A DNA stretch of 64,000 nucleotides from Planococcus soli (GCF_016881065.1 NZ_WXYN01000004.1:124001-188000), one strand, 5' to 3'. Shown: positions 27,036-38,607, counted from the first letter of the stretch. Notes: a model not told the origin generated them from the letters alone. A program made the numbers and translations.

Positions 27036-27875
27036 ATGAACCGAGCAAAATTTTTTCGTCTCCTGATTTCCCATGCGATTTTGATTTTTATGGCGATCAT
27101 CATCATTTATCCACTGCTGTGGACCATAGGAGCCAGCTTTAATCCCGGCAACAGCTTGATCAGCACGACCATGATTCCTCAAAATCCGACATTGGATCAT
27201 TACCGGGAGTTGTTTGCGGGAAGTGAAAGCCTGCAGTATGTCCAGTGGTACTTGAATTCCTTGAAAATCAGTCTTTTCACCATGATCGGCGCGGTCATCT
27301 GTGTGTCCTTTACCGCCTACGCCTTTTCGCGGTTCCGTTTTAAAGGGAGACAAAATGCCTTGACGCTGTTCTTGCTGCTGCAGATGATTCCACAGTTTTC
27401 CGCGTTGATCGCACTTTTCGTATTAGCGCAGATCCTCGGAATGATGAACAGCCACTGGCTATTGATCCTGCTGTATATCGGCGGATTGATTCCGCTGAAC
27501 ACGTATTTGATGAAAGGCTATATGGATTCCATTCCGATGGATCTGGATGAAAGCGCTAAAATCGACGGCGCAAGCAACACGAGAATTTTTCTGCAGATCA
27601 TTATGCCGCTATCAAAGCCGATGATCGCAGTCGTAGCGATGACCGGATTTACGGGACCGCTGGGAGACTTTATCCTGGCGTCAACGATCCTGCGGTCGCC
27701 TGAATACTACACATTGCCGATCGGCCTCTACAATTTGGTCAATGACGTCATGGGCGCAAGCTTTACGACCTTTGCCGCAGGCGCCATTTTGATCAGCATC
27801 CCGATCGCCATCATTTTCCTCCTGCTGCAAAAGAACTTTGTCTCAGGTTTGACGGCAGGCGGAACAAAAGGCTGA
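27036..27875 (+). CDS. ganQ: Galacto-oligosaccharide ABC permease, MalG-like
   Basis: A 279-residue inner-membrane permease of the MalG type with six hydrophobic helices and the EAA loop DLDESAKIDGASNTRIF, which docks the ATPase. It starts two bases after the ganP stop, with GGAGGGGG in the end of ganP as ribosome binding site. The frame could also start at TTG 27030, but ATG 27036 is better spaced. Second permease of the GanS-GanP-GanQ importer. Confidence 0.9.
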   Translation: MNRAKFFRLLISHAILIFMAIIIIYPLLWTIGASFNPGNSLISTTMIPQNPTLDHYRELFAGSESLQYVQWYLNSLKISLFTMIGAVICVSFTAYAFSRFRFKGRQNALTLFLLLQMIPQFSALIALFVLAQILGMMNSHWLLILLYIGGLIPLNTYLMKGYMDSIPMDLDESAKIDGASNTRIFLQIIMPLSKPMIAVVAMTGFTGPLGDFILASTILRSPEYYTLPIGLYNLVNDVMGASFTTFAAGAILISIPIAIIFLLLQKNFVSGLTAGGTKG

Positions 27876-27909
27876 CAGCAAAAACTGCAGCAACCGGAAG
27901 GAGAACATT

Positions 27910-29970
27910 ATGCCTACAAATGAAAAAACCTATACTACCGCGGCCCGTTTCATGCTGCACGGTGGAGACTACAACCCTGACCAATGGTTAGACCATCCGG
28001 AAATCTTGGCAGAAGACTTGAAATTGATGAAGCTTTCGGGCAGCAATACGTTCTCGTTGGGCATCTTCGCCTGGAGCACGCTGGAACCGGAAGAAGGCCA
28101 GTTTCATCTTGAGTGGCTGGATATCATTATCGAGAATATCGCAAGCATCGGGGGCCGCGTCATTTTGGCGACGCCGAGCGGAGCGCGTCCAGCCTGGATG
28201 TCGCAAAAATACCCGGAAGTCCTGCGCGTCAACGAGTCACGCGTTCAGCAATTGCACGGAGGGCGGCACAATCATTGCTTCACATCACCGGTCTACCGTG
28301 AAAAAACGGCCAAGATGAACCGAATGCTCGCGGAACGCTACGGCAAGCACCCTGCGTTGCTCATGTGGCATATTTCCAATGAGTACGGCGGAGAATGCCA
28401 TTGCGACAGATGCCAGGATGCGTTCAGAAGCTGGTTGAAAGTAAAATACGCGGACGACTTGAAAGCTTTGAACGATTCCTGGTGGGGACCGTTCTGGAGC
28501 CATACGTTCAGCGACTGGTCACAAATCGAATCGCCGTCTCCTATCGGCGAAAACATGGTGCACGGCTTGAACTTGGATTGGAAGCGTTTTGTGACAGACC
28601 AGACCATTTCTTTCTTTGAAAATGAAGTGACAGCGATCAGAGAATTGACGCCGGAAATCCCGATCACCACCAATTTTATGGCGGACACCCACGATTTGAT
28701 TCCTTTCCAAAGTTTGGATTACAGCAAATTCGCCAAGCACTTGGACGTCATCAGCTGGGACGCGTACCCGGCGTGGCATAACGATTGGGAAGCGACTGCG
28801 AATCTGGCGATGAAAGTCGGCTTTATCAACGACCTGTATAGGAGCTTGAAGCAGCAGCCGTTTCTTTTGATGGAATCCACGCCGAGTGCGGTCAACTGGC
28901 ATAAAGTCAACAAGGCCAAGCGGCCAGGCATGCATTTGCTGTCTTCCATGCAGATGGTGGCGCATGGCTCGGACAGCATCCTGTATTTCCAGTGGCGCAA
29001 ATCACGCGGCTCTTCAGAAAAATTCCACGGAGCGGTCGTCGACCATGACAACAGCGCGGAAAACCGCGTCTTTAAAGAAGTAGCAAAAGTCGGCGAGACT
29101 TTGGGCAAGCTGTCTCAAGTAGTGGGAACCAATCGCCCGGCAGACGTCGCCATTCTTTACGACTGGGAAAACAATTGGGCGCTGGACCATGCCCAAGGCT
29201 ACGGAAGCGAGACGAAGTCCTACCCGCAAACTTTGCAGGAGCATTACCGGACATTCTGGGAACAGGACATCCCGGTTGATGTCATTACGAAAGAACAGGA
29301 TTTTTCGGGCTATAAGTTGCTTGTTGTGCCGATGCTGTACTTGGCAAGCGAAGGAACGATTGCCCGGTTGAAGCGCTTTGCAGCAGATGGCGGCACCGTA
29401 GTGATGACCTATATCAGCGGCATCGTCAACGAGTATGACCTAACGTATTTAGGCGGCTGGCATCAAGATCTGCAGGATGTATTCGGCATCAACCCGGTTG
29501 AAACCGATACGCTGTATCCAAGCGACCGGAATGCGGTCCATTACGGGGGCCGTTCCTACGAATTGACGGATTATGCGACTGTGTTGGAAAACCGGTCGGC
29601 GGATGTCGTCGGGACTTACGAACAGGATTTTTATGCCGAAATGCCAGCCGTGACAAGCAACCGCTATGAAAAAGGGCAGGCGTATTACATCGGTGGCCGC
29701 TTGGAAGAGCAGTTCCACCGCGATTTCTACCAGGGGTTGATTCGTGATTTGTCGCTCCAACCGGTATTCCCGGTTGCGCACGGTCCCGGCGTTTCGGTTC
29801 AGGTGCGTCAGGATACAGACCGAGACTACGCATTTGTTATGAATTTCACCGAGCAGGAGCAAACCGTGTCGATCGATGCGGCAGCAAAAGACTTGGTAAC
29901 TGGCGAGGACTTGTCTGGCGAGTTGGCATTGGCGAAGTATGAAGTGCGGATTTTGGCGGTAGATAGCTAG
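27910..29970 (+). CDS. ganA: Beta-galactosidase, glycoside hydrolase family 42
   Basis: A 686-residue GH42 enzyme that removes beta-galactose from imported galacto-oligosaccharides in the cytoplasm. Acid/base Glu158 lies in WHISNEYGG and nucleophile Glu322 in LLMESTPS. Zinc-type Cys residues cluster around HNHCF and ECHCDRC. The TIM barrel is followed by the trimerisation domain (about 400-600) and a small C-terminal beta domain. No signal peptide is present. It ends the ganSPQA transcript; GAAGGAG precedes the ATG, and a terminator stands at 30200-30241. Confidence 0.93.
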   Translation: MPTNEKTYTTAARFMLHGGDYNPDQWLDHPEILAEDLKLMKLSGSNTFSLGIFAWSTLEPEEGQFHLEWLDIIIENIASIGGRVILATPSGARPAWMSQKYPEVLRVNESRVQQLHGGRHNHCFTSPVYREKTAKMNRMLAERYGKHPALLMWHISNEYGGECHCDRCQDAFRSWLKVKYADDLKALNDSWWGPFWSHTFSDWSQIESPSPIGENMVHGLNLDWKRFVTDQTISFFENEVTAIRELTPEIPITTNFMADTHDLIPFQSLDYSKFAKHLDVISWDAYPAWHNDWEATANLAMKVGFINDLYRSLKQQPFLLMESTPSAVNWHKVNKAKRPGMHLLSSMQMVAHGSDSILYFQWRKSRGSSEKFHGAVVDHDNSAENRVFKEVAKVGETLGKLSQVVGTNRPADVAILYDWENNWALDHAQGYGSETKSYPQTLQEHYRTFWEQDIPVDVITKEQDFSGYKLLVVPMLYLASEGTIARLKRFAADGGTVVMTYISGIVNEYDLTYLGGWHQDLQDVFGINPVETDTLYPSDRNAVHYGGRSYELTDYATVLENRSADVVGTYEQDFYAEMPAVTSNRYEKGQAYYIGGRLEEQFHRDFYQGLIRDLSLQPVFPVAHGPGVSVQVRQDTDRDYAFVMNFTEQEQTVSIDAAAKDLVTGEDLSGELALAKYEVRILAVDS

Positions 29971-30022
29971 GGATAAGATTTTTATTGCTGGAAAATGAAA
30001 TCGGCTAGTAAAAAGGCCTTTT

Positions 30023-30113
30023 GGAACGTATTTAGACTGCTGTGGAACGTAATCGAGCCACTCTGGAACATATTTCGCGCGCAACAGAACGTATTTGGGG
30101 TTTTATAGAACGT
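30023..30113 (+). repeat. Array A of 21-bp-period GGAACGT repeats
   Basis: Five copies of (G/A)GAAC(G/A)T start at 30023, 30044, 30065, 30086 and 30107, each exactly 21 bases apart. The sequence between is less conserved. The end (TTTTATAGAACGTATGTCCA and on) is repeated in array B at 32409-32498. Confidence 0.85.
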
Positions 30114-30199
30114 ATGTCCAATTATTTGGCAGTTAGAGTTGTGATAACAACTGAAATAAAGAATATAGTTTTACAAAACCCTTTATATAACTGTCTCTG

Positions 30200-30241
30200 G
30201 CACCCGCTCTTCATAGGAAATCTATTGAGCGGGTGCTTTTT
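30200..30241 (+). terminator. Terminator of the ganSPQA operon
   Basis: GCACCCGCTC (30200-30209) pairs with GAGCGGGTGC (30227-30236) followed by five T residues. Confidence 0.9.
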
Positions 30242-30299
30242 AGTAAGTTCTTACTGTTCCTGGTTATAAAAGGGTTCTCAAAATCCTTTTTGACAATAA

Positions 30300-32309
<2,010 letters not shown>

Positions 32310-32336
32310 TTGAACGTCCAATACTGAAATCCAAGA

Positions 32337-32400
32337 GTGATTGTCGTCCGTGAGCGGGTTTTGCTCACGAACACAGGCAGTTTGTCTCGGCAAACTGTTT
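32337..32400 (+). repeat. Two small hairpins downstream of ganB
   Basis: GTGAGC-GGGTTTT-GCTCAC (about 32349-32367) and CAGTTTG-TCTCGG-CAAACTG (about 32379-32398) stand side by side ahead of array B. Without T-runs they are not typical terminators. Confidence 0.5.
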
Positions 32401-32407
32401 CCATTAC

Positions 32408-32498
32408 CGAACGTATCTGGGCAGTATTGGAACGTAATCGAGCCACTTTGGAACGTATTTTGCGCGAAATGGAACGTATTTTGGGTTTTATAGAACGT
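32408..32498 (+). repeat. Array B of 21-bp-period GGAACGT repeats
   Basis: Five copies of (C/G/A)GAACGT start at 32408, 32429, 32450, 32471 and 32492, again 21 bases apart. It closely resembles array A on the other side of ganB. Confidence 0.85.
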
Positions 32499-32600
32499 AT
32501 GTCCAATTATTTGGAAATTCACACGTCGAAAAAGTTGGGTTTCAAGCAAATTATCCGTCTTGGACATCAGCTTTCTAGAAAAAAGTTCATATAAAAATGA

Positions 32601-32627
32601 AAAAAACCGCCAATTGGCGGTTTTTTT
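32601..32627. terminator. Bidirectional terminator
   Basis: Perfect palindrome AAAAAACCGCCAA / TTGGCGGTTTTTT (32601-32626), between ganB and the convergent aldo/keto reductase gene. Confidence 0.9.
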
Positions 32628-32628
32628 A

Positions 32629-33447
32629 TTATTTAGCGCGAACATCCTCAAAAGCATCAAGCTTTTGGACATCTTCTGGAGAAATGGTGAAATCCAGTTG
32701 GCTGTTTTCGATGATGCGTTCTTCATTCGTTGATTTCGGAAGCGGCAATGTGCCATGCTCCAGGCAATAACGGATGCATAATTGAGCAGGGGTTACGCCA
32801 TATTTAGCAGCCATATCTTTGATGTCAGGGCTGTTCAAAATCTGTCCGGTTGCCAGCGGCGAATAAGCTTCGACAACAATATTATGCTTTTTGCAGAACT
32901 CCAATAAGCTCGCTTGATCGCGGCCGATATAGAACGGAATTTGGTTGGCCATCGGCACGATGTCGCAAGCATCCAAAAGTGCCTGGATATCCTGTTCCGA
33001 GAAGTTCGACACGCCGATTGCGCGGATTTTGCCGTCTTTATAAAGCTTCTCCATCGCTTTCCACGATTCGATATTGCCTTCTGTGCAATCCTTGCCGATT
33101 TCATCCCATGGCCACGGCGCGTGAATCAAATAAAGATCCAAATAATCGACGCCGAGATTTGAAATGGTTTCTTCAAAAGCTGCAAGCGTCACGTCATAGC
33201 CTTTGATTTGAGCCGGAAGCTTGCTGGTGATGAAGACCTTTTCCCGGGAAATATTGAAGTCCTGAATCGCTTTGCCGACGTTTTCTTCGTTCTGATAAGC
33301 CAGCGCTGTATCGATATGCGTATAGCCATTTTCCAAAGCAGTCGTCACTGCCGCGTATGCTTCTTCGTTCGGAATCTGCCAAGTGCCGAATCCGATATCG
33401 GGAATTTCGACCCCGTTGTGGAATGTGAAAACCTTGTCGTTTGCCAT
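32629..33447 (-). CDS. Aldo/keto reductase (AKR5-like)
   Basis: A 272-residue NADPH-dependent aldo/keto reductase. The N-terminal signature GYTHIDTALAYQNEENVG contains catalytic Asp and Tyr; FITSKLP holds the Lys and LYLIHAPWP the His. The C-terminal KSTNEERIIEN binds the cofactor. It resembles Bacillus YvgN/glyoxal reductase-type enzymes that reduce methylglyoxal and other aldehydes. Monocistronic and convergent with ganB; a clear AGGGGAGG-type site precedes its start. Confidence 0.9.
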   Translation of the reverse strand: MANDKVFTFHNGVEIPDIGFGTWQIPNEEAYAAVTTALENGYTHIDTALAYQNEENVGKAIQDFNISREKVFITSKLPAQIKGYDVTLAAFEETISNLGVDYLDLYLIHAPWPWDEIGKDCTEGNIESWKAMEKLYKDGKIRAIGVSNFSEQDIQALLDACDIVPMANQIPFYIGRDQASLLEFCKKHNIVVEAYSPLATGQILNSPDIKDMAAKYGVTPAQLCIRYCLEHGTLPLPKSTNEERIIENSQLDFTISPEDVQKLDAFEDVRAK

Positions 33448-33616
33448 AGAAAAAAATTCCTCCCCTTTGCTTATCGTTCCTTCTTATTGTACGTCTTTAA
33501 GGATAGGAGGGTCCAGAATTTAGGAAGTTCTAGACTGAAAAACCTTCGGAATGCGAAACTTTCCATAACCCCACGCGTAAATATAGAACCAAGGAAATAA
33601 AAGGAGGCGGCTGAAC

Positions 33617-33886
33617 ATGTGGCCAACTATCGCAACACTACTGCTTCTCATCATTATAGGGTTTGCAGTCAATAAAATCTTCCGGAAAATGAAAGAAACG
33701 CCGAGCACAGATCCAAAAAGCCTGGCAACTTCGATCTGTTTTCTGCTGATCGGCGTGGCCAATCTAGCAGGCTATTGGCTTGGGTTTCTCGGAATCACCT
33801 CGATGACGCTGACCGTGGCATTGCTGATCACCGGCGCTTATTTTACCCGCTATCTGCAAGCGGATAATACAAAATATTTACGATAA
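33617..33886 (+). CDS. Small membrane protein, unknown
   Basis: An 89-residue protein with an N-terminal membrane segment (about 3-20), a charged loop (KIFRKMKETPSTDPK) and two further hydrophobic segments (about 38-56 and 60-77). AAAGGAGG stands upstream of ATG 33617. It is 14 bases from the next gene and so likely co-transcribed with that zinc-finger membrane protein. No family recognised. Confidence 0.65.
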   Translation: MWPTIATLLLLIIIGFAVNKIFRKMKETPSTDPKSLATSICFLLIGVANLAGYWLGFLGITSMTLTVALLITGAYFTRYLQADNTKYLR

Positions 33887-33900
33887 AAGGGAGTGTAAGG

Positions 33901-34230
33901 ATGCCGAACTGTGAAAATTGCGGACGAAAATGGGCATGGAAAAGGATCGTATTAAAAACCTTAAAGTTTACGAATAAAGCAAACTGCCCATACTGTGGGC
34001 AAACACAATACATTGTAGCGAAGTCGAGAAAGAAAACAGCAATCTTTAGCTTTCTTCCAGCTTTCATTATTATTATGTCAGCGCTGATTTTCGATTTAGA
34101 TGGATGGGATCTTCTGTTGCTGACGCCGACGTTGATTTTGGCTGGCCTATTTGTGTATCCGTTCTTTATGAAACTGTCCAAAGAAAATGAAGCGGGACTG
34201 TTAAGCCGAGAAACTGCAACCAAAAAATAA
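33901..34230 (+). CDS. CXXC-20-CXXC zinc-finger membrane protein
   Basis: A 109-residue protein with N-terminal CENC and CPYC pairs about 20 residues apart, which is the layout of the TIGR04104 putative zinc-finger family, followed by two membrane helices (about 44-62 and 68-90). Function of the family is unknown. It follows another small membrane protein, and a hairpin (34246-34294) ends the pair. GGGAG lies upstream of its ATG. Confidence 0.75.
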   Translation: MPNCENCGRKWAWKRIVLKTLKFTNKANCPYCGQTQYIVAKSRKKTAIFSFLPAFIIIMSALIFDLDGWDLLLLTPTLILAGLFVYPFFMKLSKENEAGLLSRETATKK

Positions 34231-34245
34231 TATGCTCCACCAATC

Positions 34246-34294
34246 AAAAGAGCTCTGACCCAAGCGATCCCAAATTATGGCAAAGCTCTTTTTT
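34246..34294 (+). terminator. Terminator of the small membrane-protein pair
   Basis: AAAAGAGCT (34246-34254) pairs with AGCTCTTTT (34284-34292); the loop is long, and the T-run has six bases. Confidence 0.65.
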
Positions 34295-34313
34295 GACATT
34301 TTTATTATAAAGA

Positions 34314-34362
34314 TTGACAACTCCATAAAAAACTTGTTACTGTGTATGTGAGTATATACAGT
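34314..34362 (+). promoter_or_regulatory. Promoter region and operator of the YtrA-type ABC cluster
   Basis: TTGACA at 34314-34319 is a good -35. An inverted repeat ACTGTGTAT-N6-ATATACAGT lies at 34339-34362, where a GntR-family (YtrA-like) protein would bind; the gene for one is third from here. The -10 is not clear. Confidence 0.5.
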
Positions 34363-34389
34363 GGAACAGTAGAAGAGGAGTGATCACCT

Positions 34390-35112
34390 ATGCACACATG
34401 GAAACAAGCGGCTTGGCTGGCTGGTTTTGAACTAAAGGCAAGAATAAAGCGTTCATTGCTCATGTTGGCTTTTTACACAATCGTTGGTTTTATTTTTCTA
34501 ACATCATTTGATAATTACCTGGCAGACAACTTTTATGCGTTTGATTTATTATTTTTGCTGCTGTTCATCATGTTTCCGGCCTGGATGAAACCGAAAATAT
34601 TCCAGATGCAGAAAATGGACGGGGATTTATGGACAGTACCGGCAGTCATTATGCTCCAGCAGCTGCCGGTTCCGAAAGCGGTGATTGTCAAAAGCCGCTT
34701 TATCATCCACAGCGTGTATTCTTTCCCGTATCAGTTAATGTTACTCGTCATGCTGCTGGTTGTGTCTTCCAGTTTTCGGGAAATGATCACACCGTTGAGC
34801 TACACGGCTTTTGTCGCCATTTGGCTGGCAGTCTCGGTTGCATTGGGCTTTGCCATGGCGGCAAGTGAAGCAGGCGGAACATTCGATACAAAATTGTTGG
34901 CCAAGTCGATGATCTATCTGGTGCTGGGTGTTGCCGTTTTTTACGCGGCTTTCCAGTGGCTGGCAGACGAAGGCCTGATTTACTGGACGATCGGAATGGC
35001 TCAAAACTGGCCGATGCTGTCCATCGGTGTTTCCCTGTTGACCATCTATGCAGGATGGAATTACTGGCAAAGGGTCATGAAAAAAGATATTGAAAAAGCG
35101 GATTATTTATGA
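34390..35112 (+). CDS. ABC-2-like membrane protein
   Basis: A 240-residue membrane protein with six hydrophobic segments (about 20-40, 52-68, 100-125, 135-155, 170-190 and 205-225). It has no ATP-binding motif and probably is the membrane part of the exporter whose ATPase is encoded two genes on. GAGGAG precedes its ATG. It is first in the order permease, GntR regulator, ATPase, which is like Bacillus ytr/bcr clusters except that the regulator is not first. Confidence 0.7.
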   Translation: MHTWKQAAWLAGFELKARIKRSLLMLAFYTIVGFIFLTSFDNYLADNFYAFDLLFLLLFIMFPAWMKPKIFQMQKMDGDLWTVPAVIMLQQLPVPKAVIVKSRFIIHSVYSFPYQLMLLVMLLVVSSSFREMITPLSYTAFVAIWLAVSVALGFAMAASEAGGTFDTKLLAKSMIYLVLGVAVFYAAFQWLADEGLIYWTIGMAQNWPMLSIGVSLLTIYAGWNYWQRVMKKDIEKADYL

Positions 35113-35127
35113 AAGGAGGGCCTGGTC

Positions 35128-35517
35128 TTGCTGCCGATACGCTTATCCAAAGAATCGCGTGAACCCATTTACCATCAGATTGAAAAACAGTTGAAGGCAT
35201 TGATTGCAGGCGGCCATCTCACTGCCGGAACGCCGCTGCCTTCCATCCGGGCCCTGTCAAAAGACCTTGAAATCAGCGTCATCACGATACGCCGAGCCTA
35301 TCAGGACCTCGAAGCACAAGGCTTTATCGAAACGGCACACGGCAAAGGCACCTACGTCGCGGAAATAAAAGATGTATTGAAGCAGGAAGTGAAAACGGCT
35401 TCGGTTTCTGAAAGCTTTGAACGGGCCATCGAGACTGCCCGAAGCTACGACTACAGCGATGAAGAAATGACAGCAATTTTCCATGCAATTCTGGAAAAGC
35501 GCAAGAAAGGAGAATAA
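35128..35517 (+). CDS. GntR-family (YtrA-like) transcriptional regulator
   Basis: A 129-residue regulator with the winged helix of the GntR family (about residues 10-75; PLPSIRALSKDLEISVITIRR) and only a short C-terminal tail, as in the YtrA subfamily that controls adjacent ABC exporters. TTG 35128 is the start, with AAGGAGG eight bases upstream. It stands between the membrane and ATPase genes. The inverted repeat at 34339-34362 is the expected operator. Confidence 0.88.
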   Translation: MLPIRLSKESREPIYHQIEKQLKALIAGGHLTAGTPLPSIRALSKDLEISVITIRRAYQDLEAQGFIETAHGKGTYVAEIKDVLKQEVKTASVSESFERAIETARSYDYSDEEMTAIFHAILEKRKKGE

Positions 35518-35520
35518 GCG

Positions 35521-36366
35521 ATGCCTTCATGGATAGAAATAAACGGGCTGCAAAAAAGCCTGGACGATTTTCAGCTGGGGCCGATCAGTTTGGCAATCGA
35601 GCCGGGGACAATTACTGCATTGGTCGGCAACAATGGCTCAGGAAAAAGCACCTTGCTGAAACTGGTCATGAACTTGGCGAATGCCGATGCGGGAACGATC
35701 GAAGTTTTTGGCGAAACCGCAGCGGGCAAGGACGAAAGCTGGAAACAGAAGCTCGCCTTTCACCCTCAGAAAATCATCGGGTGGGATGCTTATACCGGTA
35801 CGACGCTGAAAGAAATGATTTCTTCTTTATATGGAGAGTGGGATGAAGCCCTGTTCGAGCGGATGGTTGGGCTGTTTGATATTCCGCTGGACAAACGGTT
35901 CGGCAAACTGTCGCAAGGCATGCAGCAAAAGTTGAGCTTGGCTTTGGCCTTGCCGCGAAATACAGAAGTGCTGATTCTTGATGAGCCGACGGCGTTTCTG
36001 GACATTCCGTCCAAACGGCATTTCATGGATTTGCTGATCGACTGGATGGACGCTAAAGAACGGGCCGTCATCATCACTAGCCACCAGACAGACGATTTGC
36101 GGAAACTGGCGGACTACATCTTCGTCATGAGGGACGGCAAGGCGATTGGCCATTACGAAAAAGAAGCGCTGCTGGAAAGCTACCGTCGCTACTGGCTCGA
36201 TAGGCTGCCTGATGGCTCAGTACCCGGAGAAATGTCGCGAGACCGCCAGCAAATCATATCTGGAGATCCAGCTGCGACTGAACATTATTTCGCGGTCCAA
36301 AACATAACGGTAATCGATCATGCCGCACTGGATTTAGAAGAAATTATCGATCTGTTACTCAAGTAA
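35521..36366 (+). CDS. ABC transporter ATP-binding protein
   Basis: A 281-residue ATPase with Walker A GNNGSGKST (about residues 36-44), signature KLSQGMQQK and Walker B EVLILDEPT. The C-terminal extension of about 70 residues has no known motif. It begins three bases after the GntR gene. It would energise the membrane protein at 34390-35112. Substrate is unknown; YtrA-type systems often answer cell-wall antibiotics. Confidence 0.88.
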   Translation: MPSWIEINGLQKSLDDFQLGPISLAIEPGTITALVGNNGSGKSTLLKLVMNLANADAGTIEVFGETAAGKDESWKQKLAFHPQKIIGWDAYTGTTLKEMISSLYGEWDEALFERMVGLFDIPLDKRFGKLSQGMQQKLSLALALPRNTEVLILDEPTAFLDIPSKRHFMDLLIDWMDAKERAVIITSHQTDDLRKLADYIFVMRDGKAIGHYEKEALLESYRRYWLDRLPDGSVPGEMSRDRQQIISGDPAATEHYFAVQNITVIDHAALDLEEIIDLLLK

Positions 36367-36397
36367 CCCAATCTTGAACAAGAAAGGATGAAAGCAA

Positions 36398-37330
36398 GTG
36401 GAGACGATGCTGACTGTAGAAAATTTAGGGAAGTCCTTTAAAGACAAAAGGATTGTATCGAATATTTCATTTGAAGTGAAAAAAGGCGAAATCATGGCGC
36501 TGCTCGGACCAAACGGAGCCGGGAAATCCACCACCATCCGCAACATCATGGGCATCATGTATCCCGATGAAGGGACCATCACGTTCCGGGACAAAGGGAA
36601 AAAGGACATTCCGCGCAACAAAATCGGCTATTTGCCGGAAGAACGCGGCTTGTACAAAAACGTCAAAGTCATGGACATCCTGCTGTATTTGGCGGAACTG
36701 AAAGACTACCCGCTGGACCGCGCAAAAGAACGGGCGCTGGAGCTGTTGAAGAAATTCGACTTGGAAGGGAAAGACAAAGTATCGGTGGAAGAACTGTCAA
36801 AAGGCATGGGGCAGAAAGTCCAGTTTATCGCCGCTATTCTTCACGAACCGGAACTCTTGATCCTTGATGAACCTTTTTCCGGCTTAGACCCCGTCAGCCA
36901 GGAATTGTTCAAAAACGAAATCCGTGGCTTGGCGCAAAACGGCACGGCAATTTTGCTGTCGTCTCACCAAATGAACCTGGTCGAAGAAATGGCCGATCGG
37001 CTGTTTCTGATCCACCGCGGCACAAAAGTGATTTACGGACCGCTGGATGACGTGAAAAAGCAATACGCCAATTTCAAATGCACCATCCACGGCGTGAATG
37101 AGCGGAGTTTATTGGAAAGCCTGCCTGAAGTCGAGCGTGTCGAGCAAAAAGAAGAAACGGCGGTGCTGTATTTGTCTAAAGACGTGCAGCCGGCCACATG
37201 GCTGAAAAATTTGCCCACGCAGCTGGATGTCCAGGAATTATCCATCGACCGGATTTCCTTGCATGAAATCTTCATCGACATCGCAACAGATAAAAATCTC
37301 TTGAAGAGAGAGGAGAATTTGGATGCGTAA
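36398..37330 (+). CDS. natA: ABC exporter ATP-binding protein, NatA-like
   Basis: A 310-residue ATPase with Walker A GPNGAGKST, signature ELSKGMGQK and Walker B LLILDEPFSGLD, and a C-terminal extension of about 90 residues seen in NatA/DrrA-like proteins. NatAB of Bacillus subtilis expels sodium; other family members export drugs, so the symbol is tentative. The start is GTG 36398 (AGAAAGGA upstream) or ATG 36407. Its end overlaps the next permease gene by eight bases. Confidence 0.85.
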   Translation: METMLTVENLGKSFKDKRIVSNISFEVKKGEIMALLGPNGAGKSTTIRNIMGIMYPDEGTITFRDKGKKDIPRNKIGYLPEERGLYKNVKVMDILLYLAELKDYPLDRAKERALELLKKFDLEGKDKVSVEELSKGMGQKVQFIAAILHEPELLILDEPFSGLDPVSQELFKNEIRGLAQNGTAILLSSHQMNLVEEMADRLFLIHRGTKVIYGPLDDVKKQYANFKCTIHGVNERSLLESLPEVERVEQKEETAVLYLSKDVQPATWLKNLPTQLDVQELSIDRISLHEIFIDIATDKNLLKREENLDA

Positions 37331-38546
37331 TACGAAGAAAGTCGCCAAATGGGAAATCAAACGGAATATGAAAAACAAAACATTCCTGATCGGTTTGTTT
37401 ATATCGCCTATTCTGTTTCTGGCATTTTACCTCATTCCCGACCTGTTCAATAACTCGGATGAGGACGCCGTGTCTACAACGGTATTCGTCAACGACCAGC
37501 TGGGCGTCTATGAAAATCTGGAAGCGACAGTCCAGCAAGCCGGAGCTGAATGGGAACTGCAGCCGACCGATATTTCGGAAGAGGAAGCTGCAGGGGCACT
37601 CGAATCCGAAGCGAACAGTGCGTATGTCTTTATCGATGAGCGGGCATTCGACGGAGGCGTCCTGCCGGTTTACCAAAGCGAGGAAATCAGTCCCCTTTTC
37701 ATGAATGAAGTGCAGCTATTGGGCGCTCCTTTGCAGGCGATGCAAATCGAAGAACTTGGATTGACGCCTGAAGAAGCAAGCGTCATTACCCAAGGTGTTG
37801 TGTTTGAAGAAGCTTCGGCCAACGCATCTGCAGAAACTGAAGCAGGAATGGATGACGCCTTCCTGGAACGTATCGTACCGGGAATATTTGCGGCAGCCGT
37901 CTTGCTGTCGATCGTTTTCACCGGCATGGCGATCTTCCAAAGTGCGTCTCAAGAGAAAAAAGACAAAATCGCTGAAATTATTTTGTCTTCGCTGACTCCG
38001 GGTGAGCTGATGCAAGGTAAGATTATCGGCTATTTTGTGCTCGGCATCATTCAAGTGCTCGTCTTTATCGTGCTGGTGCTGCCGGTTCTTGTCTGGAAAA
38101 TCGATGTGCCGATACTTGAGTATTTATTCGTGCCGGAACTGGCGTTGATGTTGGTAATCGCAGTATTGGGCTACTTATTGTTTGCCGCTCTTTTCGTCGG
38201 CATCGGGGCCACAATGGCAGACATTTCGACTGCTGGAAACTTCCAAGGGATGATCATGATGCTGCCGTTTGCAGCGCTGATCTTCGTGGGACCTGTGTTC
38301 AATGACCCAAGCGGCATCTGGGCACAAGTCGGCTCGTATATTCCGTTCACTTCGCCAGCGATCCTGATCTTGCGGTTGTCACTGCTGGAAGAGTGGCCGT
38401 GGATTGAAATCATTATCGGGCTGGCCATCCTCATTGTCAGTGTCTGGGTCTTCATGAAGCTGGCCGGGAAAATATTCAAGATCGGTATTTTGATGTACGG
38501 CAAAAATGCAACACCGGGCGAAATCTGGAAATGGATCCGCGCCTAG
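37323..38546 (+). CDS. natB: ABC exporter permease, NatB-like
   Basis: A 407-residue ABC-2 permease: one N-terminal membrane helix (about 22-42), a large external domain (about 45-175) and five C-terminal helices (180-400), including the family segment QEKKDKIAEIILSSLTPGELMQGKI. It pairs with the upstream ATPase through an eight-base overlap, so the two are coupled. GAGAGGAG precedes the ATG. A strong terminator follows. Confidence 0.88.
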   Translation: MRNTKKVAKWEIKRNMKNKTFLIGLFISPILFLAFYLIPDLFNNSDEDAVSTTVFVNDQLGVYENLEATVQQAGAEWELQPTDISEEEAAGALESEANSAYVFIDERAFDGGVLPVYQSEEISPLFMNEVQLLGAPLQAMQIEELGLTPEEASVITQGVVFEEASANASAETEAGMDDAFLERIVPGIFAAAVLLSIVFTGMAIFQSASQEKKDKIAEIILSSLTPGELMQGKIIGYFVLGIIQVLVFIVLVLPVLVWKIDVPILEYLFVPELALMLVIAVLGYLLFAALFVGIGATMADISTAGNFQGMIMMLPFAALIFVGPVFNDPSGIWAQVGSYIPFTSPAILILRLSLLEEWPWIEIIIGLAILIVSVWVFMKLAGKIFKIGILMYGKNATPGEIWKWIRA

Positions 38547-38568
38547 AAATATAAATACTTCCATTTGA

Positions 38569-38607
38569 AAAAGGGCCGCTCCTAAGATTTGCAGGAGCGG
38601 CCCTTTT
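38569..38607. terminator. Bidirectional terminator
   Basis: AAAAGGGCCGCTCCT (38569-38583) pairs with AGGAGCGGCCCTTTT (38593-38607). Confidence 0.92.
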